Source: Platycnemis pennipes
Lineage: Eukaryota; Arthropoda; Insecta; Odonata; Platycnemididae
Assembly (NCBI GenBank): GCA_933228895.1
Contig: OW121858.1
Coordinates: 27,551,859-27,615,858 of the forward strand
Reading direction: 5' to 3'
DNA length: 64,000 nt
Shown here: piece after piece, positions 33,361-42,564 of the stretch
Layout of the letters: each line of letters starts with the position of its first letter
Numbering within the stretch: position 1 is the stretch's first letter
Notes under the pieces: model-generated
Database searches by the model: none
What the model was told of the DNA's origin: nothing
Seen by the model: only the letters and a program-made list of their open reading frames with translations
Made by a program: the position numbers and the translations under genes

Positions 33361-34227
33361 TCCTACTCGGGGTTTATAGGAACCTGGAAAAGTCAGGGAA
33401 TGAATGAAAAAGTCAAAATGAAAACGGCCATGGAAATCCTGGAAAAGTCAGGGAATTCAACGTGTGGTCAGGGAAAAATCGCAAAACGTTCAAATTTTGG
33501 AATTTATGACCTGAAAATGCCAAGAGATCAAAAACTGCACATAGGAGCGGAGGGGAGGGTGAAGGAGGGGACAACTGGCCTCAGGCTGGCTTCGCTGTGG
33601 AGGCAGCCGTATTCTGGTTCTTTCTGGCTATAGCCTGCACAATTTGGTGAAAAGATTGGTGAAAGGTGTGCGCATCTCATTTTCATTCATAAGCAATTTT
33701 GCCAGGAATGCTTCGCTTTCACCCTCTGGTGACAAAAAAGTTATTCTCTGTCAAATTTGACTTCACTCAGCCAAATTTGTAGAAGGACGTGAGGAAGAAA
33801 AAAATCTAGATAGATTCAAAGAGCTATTTTAAAATGACATCACGTTTGAAGGAAAAGCCAGGTTAGCCTTCTTTGCATATATTTTTCTGCAATTAAAACC
33901 CTTTCTGAAGGCACATCGATGTAAGGAATGATAATTTTTATTTTGTTGACTTAAAGTTGTTGATCTCTTATTTCTGGAAGTTCATACGATTAATATGAAA
34001 ATAAACCTACAATTTTTCATAAGTTAACTAGAATATTTTCCATTTGGGGTTAAATAAAAATTGTGGATTCTCATGATGCAACTTGCACTGCTATAGCAAA
34101 ACATCTAAGATTATTGGTCTCTACAATGGATTGGTTTATGAAAAATCACGATATGATTCAGAAACATCTTGTGCAGACAACTGTCAAACAAAAGAAAATC
34201 TCATGAAATCATTGTATATATATATAT
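33361..34227. other. No gene; fragment of a CCTGGAAAAGTCAGGGAA repeat
   Basis: The words CTGGAAAAGTCAGGGAAT (about 33374 and 33442) recur twice. They are typical of a widespread arthropod repeat and resemble the end of the hAT-like element at 42054. The rest is AT-rich and ends in a short (TA)n run before the Penelope element. Confidence 0.5.
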
Positions 34228-34742
34228 AGCAAAATGGTGAAAAATCCCATTGGACGTACAATGAAAAATTCACAGAGCAGACAGATGAGGCGACACAAAA
34301 AGAAAAAACACAAAAGTAAACATACTTGTTAAATTTTCGGAGGCATGGACCTCCTTCCTCAGAAGATTAGAATGAAGTGCGGCCGTTGGGATTGATAGGA
34401 ATTAAGGGGAGGGGTAGGGAGGGGAACAATTAGGGCTAAATTGGAATGTGGAAAGGATGCGCCCACCCCACATGGACACGTACGATCCGCGAAGAGCGGA
34501 CCACACGCGCACACGCGAAATGGGCCTTAGAGGTTTAGGTTGAGACCGGGTGGGCGTTTACAATGTAACAAATGGATGTGTGCGAGCTCAAGAGTACGGA
34601 GATTGATTTCAGGTGAATTAGGCGGAATTGAGGCAATTATCGTAATGCGGAAACAACTGTCAAACTTACTATTATGGGTGGAAGCATGAATGGGCACCGG
34701 GAGATTCAAATTGAGGTTATTGGTAGTGCAACGGTGATTATT
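34228..34742 (-). repeat. Penelope pseudo-LTR, downstream copy
   Basis: 515 bp repeated directly at 37491-38005 without gaps (constant offset 3263) and with one substitution noticed, so the insertion is recent. It includes the last 72 codons of the ORF and the 3' untranslated region. Such direct repeats ('pLTRs') result from the partial tandem structure of Penelope-like elements. Confidence 0.9.
34335..34362 (-). ncRNA. Hammerhead-ribozyme-like core in the Penelope repeat
   Basis: On the minus strand CTGAGGA is followed by a stem GGAGG-TCCATG-CCTCC and then GAAA. This is the CUGANGA / helix II / GAAA core of hammerhead ribozymes, which are known in Penelope-like retroelements. One extra A lies between CUGAGGA and the stem, and helices I and III were not resolved, so self-cleavage is uncertain. 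Further copies: minus 37625-37598 and plus 38968-38995. Confidence 0.5.
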
Positions 34743-37457
34743 AATTCGAATGGCTAGGGGATTGGTAGAAAGACCAATGTAAAAAGCGGAACAATGAATA
34801 CAGGTGAGTTTATAAATAATGTTATTCGAGGTGCAAGTCGTATGGGAGCGAATAGGGTAGGTGAAAGGTGTGTTGGGCCTGGAGAATTGGGAATCATTAG
34901 TGAGGAGTGGACAAGATTTACATCGAGGGCGATTACAAGGGTAAGTGCCAGGGGGTAACGGCGAAGGAGAAGGAGGTTCAAGTGTGCGTGTCCGATTGAA
35001 AAGCATCTTTAGGGTGGGTGGTCTACGATATGTTATGGAGGGGGGTTTCGAAAAAAGGCTTTTGGTAATTTTGCTATTACCAAGAATGGGGTAGAGTTCA
35101 GAGAGAAATGACTTTAATCGGTGGATGCCGGGGAAATATGTGGTAGTGAGGTTAAAGGTGCTTGAATTGTCTTTTGGGCGGGGTGTGAAGTCAGCAGTGG
35201 CTGGTAAAATCCTTTTGTCAAGAAGGTGCGAAGGATAATCGCGGTGGAGAAGGGCGGTGCGTAGCTGAGACAGGAAATGAGAACGTGTCTCAGAAGAGTT
35301 ACAAATTCGGTGGCCACGAATGGAGAGAGAGTATGGTATAGATCTTTTAATATGAGGAGGGTGACAACTATTAAAATGTAGGTATTGTTGTGTGTTTGTA
35401 GGTTTAATGTGCACAGATGTGGTGATTTTCCCGTCGGATAAATTAATATTTACATCTAAAAAGGTTATGGAGGAATCTGAGATGAAGTGAGTGAGGGAAA
35501 CAGAAAAAGAGGAGTTGAGGGCGAGAAGGAAGGAGTTAAGAGAATCATGACCATGTGTCCAGATGATAAAAATGTCATCGATAAAACGGAGCCAGAGAAG
35601 TGGTTTGAGAGCTTGTGAGTTAAGGAAAACTTCTTCAAGGTGACCCATGAATAAGTTGGCATATGAGGGTGCCATTTTCGTACCCATAGCCGTCCCTTTT
35701 ATCTGCAAATGGAATTTGTCTTGGAATTTGAAGCAGTTTTTAGTAAGAACCAATTTTGATAAAGAAATGAGGAAGTCAGTGGAGGGGTTATGGGGAGTGG
35801 CACGATGGGATAGGAAATATCTCAGGGATTCAAGACCTTCAACGTGGGGTATAGAAGTATATAAGGAGGTGACATCGATGGTAGCAAAGATGATGGATTG
35901 ATTTAAAGGGAGAGGAGTGTTTTTTATAATATCAAGAAAATGGTAAGTGTCTTTTATGAAGGAAGGAAGGGAGGAGACTAAAGGTTGGAGGTGAAAATCA
36001 ACAAATGCAGAAATACGTTCGGTGGGGGAATTATAGCTAGAAATGATAGGTCTACAAGGGTGGCCAGTTTTGTGGATTTTGGGGAGAAGGTAGAGGTGAG
36101 GAGTTCGGGGATTATGAGGGGAAAGAATGTCTATGTCTTGGGCGCTGAGGTTTTCACTAGGACCGGAAGATTTAAGGAAAGCCTTGATTTGTTTACTATA
36201 GGATGGGTTGGGGTCAGATTGAAGGATTTGGTACGAAAGGGTATCACTTAAATGCTTGAGGGCCTCATTGACATAAAAAGATTTGTCGAGGATGACAACT
36301 GTCGAGCCTTTATCGGCTTTAGTAACAATAATGCGGGGATTACGGCGGATGGTTTGCAATGCTCTACTTTCAACAGGGGATAAATTGTTCGGGGGTGAGA
36401 GGGACTGGAGAAATTTAGGATCGGACACTTTTTCAAGAAGGAGGTTGCAAAAAGTTTCAACAGGATGATTGGGAGGATACGATTTGGGTTCAGCATTGGA
36501 AGGGGGTCGGAATGGCTGTAAGGCTGGGTGAAGTTTATTCGTTGAAGGAATGTGTGAGTCCCAAAACACTCGCCATTTCAGATTCCTGCAAAATGTAACC
36601 ACATCGGACATTAAATTGATGTGATTAACTTTGGGAGTCGGAGAAAATGATAGCCCTTTCCCGAGTAGGGACAACTCACCAGGGCTCAAAGTGTGGGAGG
36701 ACAAGTTAACAATATCACTTGAAGGATGTGGGGTGGCACATTGTTCAGAAGGAGTTTGAGGTTTGGGTGTCTGATTTTTATGGGGAGGTTTCGGTAGGGT
36801 TGGAATTATGTTAGGAGGCCGAGGAAGGTTAAAAAGAGTGGCTAGATCAGGTTTATCGCTATACAGAGGAGGTGGTGTAGGTCTTGGAGGGAAAATATTT
36901 AGTGGCAGGGGTAGTCCTTTGTTAAAATGTGAGCGATACAGGGAGGATAATTTGGACAGATGCTTCTGTCTACGCCAGTGCATTCGGCGAAGGGAAGCGC
37001 TAGTGATGGCAATTACTTTGTCAATGCATGTGGGAGCGAAAGTTGAGATGACGCGGGAGAGGGAGGAAACTTGCTGGAAATGAGTATTTTTAGCAGTAAT
37101 ATACTGGGAAAGAAGAAGGTATGATAAATCTAGTGAATATTTATGCTGTAGTTTGAAGAACGGTGGTCGAAATTGTGGGGGAATGCCATCAAGGGGGAGA
37201 TGCACGGTGAGGCCATTGGGTGATATGCCAAATCTTAAGCAAAAAGTTAAAAATTCGACGTGACACGTGAACATAGCAAGTTTTTCAGAATGAAATTTGA
37301 TACTCTTGAGCCAGGATTGAACATAAAAAGGAGTGGCCATGATGTAGTGGAATATGAGATATGGAAATAAGTGAGGAAGATGGAAAATGGAAAAAACAAT
37401 GAAAGGAAGATAGGGTGGAAAAAGGAGTAAACGGCGCACTAACCGTTGCGCGAACAC
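34527..37457 (-). CDS. Penelope-like retroelement polyprotein (RT plus GIY-YIG endonuclease), intact
   Basis: A single 976-codon frame without stops. The N-terminal half is basic and proline-rich. The reverse transcriptase domain shows FATIDVTSLYTSIPH (about residue 523), GTAMGTKMAPSYANLFMG (about 586) and FIDDIFIIWTHG (about 625, the catalytic DD pair). A cysteine motif CNRPRCKSC and the GIY-YIG endonuclease (IIYKLTCIHCSAFYIG, about residue 880, then RINNHR) follow near the C-terminus. This domain order is diagnostic of Penelope-like elements, in which the endonuclease nicks the target and RT primes from it. The ATG at 37457 lies just inside the upstream pLTR copy, which may carry the promoter. 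Full-length domains and nearly identical flanking repeats suggest a young, possibly competent copy. Confidence 0.93.
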   Translation of the reverse strand: MFAQRLVRRLLLFPPYLPFIVFSIFHLPHLFPYLIFHYIMATPFYVQSWLKSIKFHSEKLAMFTCHVEFLTFCLRFGISPNGLTVHLPLDGIPPQFRPPFFKLQHKYSLDLSYLLLSQYITAKNTHFQQVSSLSRVISTFAPTCIDKVIAITSASLRRMHWRRQKHLSKLSSLYRSHFNKGLPLPLNIFPPRPTPPPLYSDKPDLATLFNLPRPPNIIPTLPKPPHKNQTPKPQTPSEQCATPHPSSDIVNLSSHTLSPGELSLLGKGLSFSPTPKVNHINLMSDVVTFCRNLKWRVFWDSHIPSTNKLHPALQPFRPPSNAEPKSYPPNHPVETFCNLLLEKVSDPKFLQSLSPPNNLSPVESRALQTIRRNPRIIVTKADKGSTVVILDKSFYVNEALKHLSDTLSYQILQSDPNPSYSKQIKAFLKSSGPSENLSAQDIDILSPHNPRTPHLYLLPKIHKTGHPCRPIISSYNSPTERISAFVDFHLQPLVSSLPSFIKDTYHFLDIIKNTPLPLNQSIIFATIDVTSLYTSIPHVEGLESLRYFLSHRATPHNPSTDFLISLSKLVLTKNCFKFQDKFHLQIKGTAMGTKMAPSYANLFMGHLEEVFLNSQALKPLLWLRFIDDIFIIWTHGHDSLNSFLLALNSSFSVSLTHFISDSSITFLDVNINLSDGKITTSVHIKPTNTQQYLHFNSCHPPHIKRSIPYSLSIRGHRICNSSETRSHFLSQLRTALLHRDYPSHLLDKRILPATADFTPRPKDNSSTFNLTTTYFPGIHRLKSFLSELYPILGNSKITKSLFSKPPSITYRRPPTLKMLFNRTRTLEPPSPSPLPPGTYPCNRPRCKSCPLLTNDSQFSRPNTPFTYPIRSHTTCTSNNIIYKLTCIHCSAFYIGLSTNPLAIRINNHRCTTNNLNLNLPVPIHASTHNSKFDSCFRITIIASIPPNSPEINLRTLELAHIHLLHCKRPPGLNLNL

Positions 37458-37490
37458 GAAGAAGATGAAGCTCGGCAGATGACCGTAGAC

Positions 37491-38005
37491 AGCAAAATGG
37501 TGAAAAATCCCATTGGACGTACAATAAAAAATTCACAGAGCAGACAGATGAGGCGACACAAAAAGAAAAAACACAAAAGTAAACATACTTGTTAAATTTT
37601 CGGAGGCATGGACCTCCTTCCTCAGAAGATTAGAATGAAGTGCGGCCGTTGGGATTGATAGGAATTAAGGGGAGGGGTAGGGAGGGGAACAATTAGGGCT
37701 AAATTGGAATGTGGAAAGGATGCGCCCACCCCACATGGACACGTACGATCCGCGAAGAGCGGACCACACGCGCACACGCGAAATGGGCCTTAGAGGTTTA
37801 GGTTGAGACCGGGTGGGCGTTTACAATGTAACAAATGGATGTGTGCGAGCTCAAGAGTACGGAGATTGATTTCAGGTGAATTAGGCGGAATTGAGGCAAT
37901 TATCGTAATGCGGAAACAACTGTCAAACTTACTATTATGGGTGGAAGCATGAATGGGCACCGGGAGATTCAAATTGAGGTTATTGGTAGTGCAACGGTGA
38001 TTATT
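37491..38005 (-). repeat. Penelope pseudo-LTR, upstream copy
   Basis: Direct repeat of 34228-34742. It lies upstream of the ORF in transcription direction and encodes the duplicated C-terminal tail (NHRCTTNN to GLNLNL). At 38005 it joins a short filler and an inverted Penelope fragment. Confidence 0.9.
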
Positions 38006-39453
38006 ACTCTTCTCTCTGTCTGCTACTCTGTCTCTTCTGAGACACGTTCTCATTTCCTGTCTCAGCTACGCACCGCCCTTCTCCACCGCGATTATCCTTC
38101 GCACCTTCTTGACAAAAGGATTTTACCAGCCACTGCTGACTTCACACCCCGCCCAAAAGACAATTCAAGCACCTTTAACCTCACTACCACATATTTCCCC
38201 GGCATCCACCGATTAAAGTCATTTCTCTCTGAACTCTACCCCATTCTTGGTAATAGCAAAATTACCAAAAGCCTTTTTTCGAAACCCCCCTCCATAACAT
38301 ATCGTAGACCACCCACCCTAAAGATGCTTTTCAATCGGACACGCACACTTGAACCTCCTTCTCCTTCGCCGTTACCCCCTGGCACTTACCCTTGTAATCG
38401 CCCTCGATGTAAATCTTGTCCACTCCTCACTAATGATTCCCAATTCTCCAGGCCCAACACACCTTTCACCTACCCTATTCGCTCCCATACGACTTGCACC
38501 TCGAATAACATTATTTATAAACTCACCTGTATTCATTGTTCCGCTTTTTACATTGGTCTTTCTACCAATCCCCTAGCCATTCGAATTAATAATCACCGTT
38601 GCACTACCAATAACCTCAATTTGAATCTCCCGGTGCCCATTCATGCTTCCACCCATAATAGTAAGTTTGACAGTTGTTTCCGCATTACGATAATTGCCTC
38701 AATTCCACCTAATTCACCTGAAATCAATCTCCGTACTCTTGAGCTCGCACACATCCATTTGTTACATTGTAAACGCCCACCCGGTCTCAACCTAAACCTC
38801 TAAGGCCCATTTCGCGTGTGCGCGTGTGGTCCGCTCTTCGCGGATCGTACGTGTCCATGTGGGGTGGGCGCATCCTTTCCACATTCCAATTTAGCCCTAA
38901 TTGTTCCCCTCCCTACCCCTCCCCTTAATTCCTATCAATCCCAACGGCCGCACTTCATTCTAATCTTCTGAGGAAGGAGGTCCATGCCTCCGAAAATTTA
39001 ACAAGTATGTGTAAGCGTGCACGGTCGAGACTCGCGTCGTCCCGGCGTTAGCTGCCAGTAATTGTAGCCCCAGGATGTGGAGTCACGTTCAGGTGACTCC
39101 TGTAACACCTTGCAAATCCTTGCCCGTGGGATCTCGCCTCATGGGAAGTCGCACAGTTAGCATGGAAAGCTACTGCCATTGCCGGCCAATAGGAAGCCCT
39201 CGAAGGGGTCACGGGGTGACGCGGGCGTCGGACGAGGCATGAGAACAGGAGAGACTCAGGGAGTCTCTCTCTGGACGGCCTACGGCCAACATGTAACTAA
39301 GTGTAAATAAAATCGTTAGAACGGAACGCCCGACTTGTTCCCTTACCGCGCCTTCTCCGGACCACGTCTTGTATTCAAGCGGAGCGCTTACATATGTTTA
39401 CTTTTGTGTTTTTTCTTTTTGTGTCGCCTCATCTGTCTGCTCTGTGAATTTTT

Positions 39454-39457
<4 letters not shown>
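38006..39457 (+). mobile_element. Inverted, 5'-truncated Penelope copy (with nested solo LTR)
   Basis: After about 24 bp of filler rich in CTCTTCTCTCTGTCTG-type sequence, 38030 onward is the reverse complement of 35293 down to about 34256. It encodes the endonuclease half of the protein (SETRSHFLSQLRTALLHRDY to GLNLNL, stop at 38801-38803) in an open plus-strand frame. It is interrupted by the solo LTR at 39010-39392 and stops at 39457 in a (TA)n run. The filler and inverted orientation are typical of template switching during target-primed reverse transcription. Confidence 0.88.
39010..39392 (+). mobile_element. Solo LTR inserted in the Penelope copy
   Basis: 383 bp beginning TGTAAGCG and ending CGCTTACA (8-bp inverted ends with TG...CA), flanked by TATG at 39006-39009 and 39393-39396. 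The empty site (CAAGTATGTTTAC) is present in the other Penelope copies, which proves the insertion and its 4-bp duplication. A possible AATAAA lies near 39305. The 4-bp duplication fits Gypsy-type elements; the internal region has been lost by LTR recombination. Confidence 0.8.

Positions 39458-39488
<31 letters not shown>
39457..39488. repeat. (TA)n microsatellite
   Basis: About 30 bp of alternating A and T at the end of the compound Penelope insertion. A shorter (TA)n run flanks the other end near 34216-34228, so the element probably entered an AT microsatellite. Confidence 0.85.
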
Positions 39489-39494
<6 letters not shown>

Positions 39495-39520
39495 GTAGAA
39501 GAGAGAGAAGAGATGTCCTA

Positions 39521-39812
39521 ATAAATGCTAGCAACAAGGTGTTGAGGGTGGGGGTGAAGGAAAGGATAATCAGTGGACACTTACCAGTAGATGACCCATG
39601 GAGAGCCTGGTGTCCACTGCGCTTTGGAGCTTTCGGGTCACGAACCCTTCTTCAGCTGGAGGAGATCTCTCCTCCAGCTGAAGAAGGGTTCGTGACCCGA
39701 AAGCTCCAAAGCGCAGTGGACACCAGGCTCTCCATGGGTCATCTACTGGTAAGTGTCCACTGATTATCCTTTCCTTCACCCCCACCCTCAACACCTTGTT
39801 GCTAGCATTTAT
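39521..39812. repeat. 292-bp palindrome with identical 145-bp arms
   Basis: 39521-39665 and 39668-39812 are exact reverse complements as read, separated by two bases (TC). Both sides lie near AT microsatellite. Each arm holds CTGAAGA, a GGGT/ACCC stem and GAAA (plus strand 39678-39702; minus strand 39655-39631), the same hammerhead-like layout as in the Penelope pLTRs. Further out is a 10-bp stem CAGTGGACAC...GTGTCCACTG. The overlapping ORFs on both strands are a by-product of the symmetry and are not genes. Confidence 0.92.
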
Positions 39813-41191
39813 ATATATATATATTATATATATGGTTTATAGGAATACAAAATTAAAAAGCGGTTTTTAAATGCTAGACCATCCTATATCGCCGTAAATG
39901 CCTTAATAACGAGAGAAAAGGCATTGCATAATGTAGGTATAAGTGTGAGAATTATGGATTTAACAATGTCCAATGGTTGGTTGAAACATTGGTAGAAATA
40001 TATTAAACAAATAAATCAGGACAGCTCTATACTTCAAGAAATAATTCATAATATTGCTTCAATTCAGTTCATCAGCATTTCTTATTTATATATTTTTTAT
40101 TGTTAAAGTATGCTTTTGAAACTGAAATTTGTTCATTTCCCGCTATTTGCATTTCCCCCTCAATTTACACCTTTTTCTAGCGGTCCCTAGAAAATGGTAA
40201 ATAAGCGGTTTTACTGTATTTATCATTAGGAGTTTAGGGCAGCCATATCTGTAATTTCCATAAATACTCTGAAGAGCCATTTTATTGTGCTATGAACACA
40301 GAAAATAATCAGGTGTAATTTTATCCCTATTGTCAACAGCCCTTTTGGTACGATAATAATGATTTATTTTATTTTCAGTTCGTTTGTTATTATAATCTGG
40401 TCCTGCTTTCTCAACCCTATCATTTTTGTAAGATAAAAGAATGACCACTCTTCTCTTTGGGGCATATAAAACAGGAGTCTGTTATTACTAAGTCACAATA
40501 AACAAGATAAATTTCCTTAGAAGAATGCACCAGATCTTGATTCCATAATGAACAGGTTTACTTTAAATTATGTAACCTTTGAAAGAGCATTTACCTCGGA
40601 AAGTTGCAAGTCACTCATCTACTGTTATGTTACTGTCAGGAGGATAGCATCTTATGCAGTTGTCTACGAATTGATCATAAATTGAACTTATGGCTTCTAA
40701 TTTATCATTGGCGTCCTACATGCTGGCAGCACTTGTAGATCAGATATCAAACCTAATATTGTTGTAAATGGCAATATATATTTCCCGTGACATTGCATCA
40801 GTGTAAAATGATTCTAATTAGCTTACCTTGCATATCTATATTAGTTATGATTTTTGTGGAAGAGGCAGGCTTTCACAACATGTGTAACATCAGCGTACAC
40901 TTAATACTTCAATTAATAATTTTTGACCTGTACTATCGATAGGCAATCAAGGACTGATAATGCACTTTGTGTTTGCCTCTCCCCTCCTGTCCAATCTCAC
41001 CACTTTTCATCCTTCTCAATAATAATAATTAATTTGTCCATGGATACCATTTTCACGTGACATAAGACAGGTCAAGATGATGTACGTACAATGAAAATGA
41101 AGTAATAATGCAAACCATTTTAATTACTTATTTCACTTATATTTTTATTTTAGTTGTTAGTTAATGTTAATTACCACTCGGTTGCTGGTAA
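39813..41191. other. No gene; pogo-type end near 40215
   Basis: AT-rich, possibly a gene B intron. AAGCGGTTTTACTGTATTT near 40205-40220 resembles a pogo/Tigger end (CAGTAAAACC inverted), but the other terminus was not found. Confidence 0.4.
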
Positions 41192-41195
41192 TTAA

Positions 41196-41470
41196 CCCTT
41201 TCACTGCCAGCCCCTTTAAAGTAGACCTTGCGAAAAATGCCAAGCGAATTATGACCAGCCAATGGGCAAGCTCATTAAGATATATTTGAAGCACTTAATT
41301 TTAATATATGAATTTTTATTTTTTTTTAAATTTTGATCATATATTTCACTTTTTAAGAGGATGAAAAAATTATTCATGCTGTCTCTGATTTGAAGGAATT
41401 GTAACCATTACAAATACATGATGATGTAATGTAGGTGGGCCGATATATCGGCCCACTGTCAGTAAAAGGG
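41196..41470. mobile_element. piggyBac-type MITE
   Basis: 275 bp between TTAA at 41192-41195 and 41471-41474, with ends CCCTTTCACTGCCAG and, reverse-complemented, CCCTTTTACTGACAG. The first 12 bases equal those of piggyBac element 1. No coding sequence. A perfect palindrome spans 41435-41456, with core GGGCCGATATATCGGCCC, 14 bp from the right end. Confidence 0.88.
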
Positions 41471-41951
41471 TTAAACTCGTTATCTCTCAAATTATCAATA
41501 GTAATTTAATTCCCCTGGCTAGCTCAATTGAATACATATAGATATTACACTGTTTACCTTATGTCACCTCCTTTCTGATGTCATTCACAATAAATCAAAA
41601 TCACAACACAAAAATAATACACTTCTAATATTATACAAAAACACAATCACTTTCTTCCTTCTTCAGGCTCTCACTTTAAACAGACTGAAATATATGCATA
41701 GAACACTATGCATATATTTCAGAGCCACTTCACTGTTCAATTGACTCTCAAATACAATCAAATACCCTCTTAAAATTTAGTACATACAATGTTTAGTGAG
41801 GAGTGGACCACTACATTCCATGAGTGTGCTTTGGGAAGTCCTCGGTTGTATGCTACAAGTTGAGATCGCTGTCTCCATCTGCAACCCCGATTTCTCCACC
41901 TAGGTGGTTGAAGACCAGCACCTCTTCCCTATTCGGCTGCAATTCCACAAT

Positions 41952-42053
41952 CCTGTCAGATAACCACCCAACGTGGATTCAGCTCCCCATGGGCAGATTG
42001 TAGACATCGATGGTCATTGAATATTTATCAGAAAACCACCCGACGTGGATTCA
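41952..42053. repeat. Short tandem repeat split by a hAT-like element (left part)
   Basis: Units carrying AACCACCCAACGTGGATTCA then GCTCCCCATGGGCAGATTG lie here. Related units (ACCACCTGACATGGATTCAG, CTCCCCACGGACAGAATG) continue at 47517-47640. The array was interrupted within GATTC. Confidence 0.6.
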
Positions 42054-42564
42054 CAGGGTGTCTACCAGTCGGGAAAAGTTGGGAATCCGGGAAACAGTCG
42101 GGAATTTAATAACGTCGGGAAAAAATCTGGAAAAGGTAGGGAATTTGCTGAAAAATAATGAAAAATTGGGAAAAATGGTTGATTGCAAATCTTCAGGATA
42201 AAAATTGGAACGGCAGACAAAGCATTACGAAATGAGATATTGTTTCCCTTTTTCTTTATTTGTCATTATCAAACAGGTGTTATTTTCAACCTCTAGTCAC
42301 TATTTGTGAGTTCGTGACTTTCATCGTTCGATTGCAGTATAATGGGCACCGTTTCCTGCATGCCGCAGCATGACAAATCGGCTCGGCTGGTTGCAGGTTG
42401 AAGATCGCATACTTCCCTCCTGCACATGAATGATATTTCGAAAGAATGACCTTGACCGTGGTTATTACAATGCTCCCAAAGATGCAGGCGATCCATAGAT
42501 CGTACTCTAGTACGATTGTGACATTTTGAATTTTGTCATGCCTCTGAGGCTGTAACTCGATTAA

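Noticed and set aside
33346..33633. 95-residue ORF with GKSQGMNEKVKM-like words
   Set aside because: It translates the CTGGAAAAGTCAGGGAA repeat, not a gene.
34754..37083. Several shorter ORFs on both strands in the Penelope region
   Set aside because: Out-of-frame or antisense shadows of the 976-codon Penelope ORF.
39335..39794. Two near-identical ORFs on opposite strands
   Set aside because: They are produced by the 292-bp palindrome; identical peptides on both strands are a symmetry artefact.
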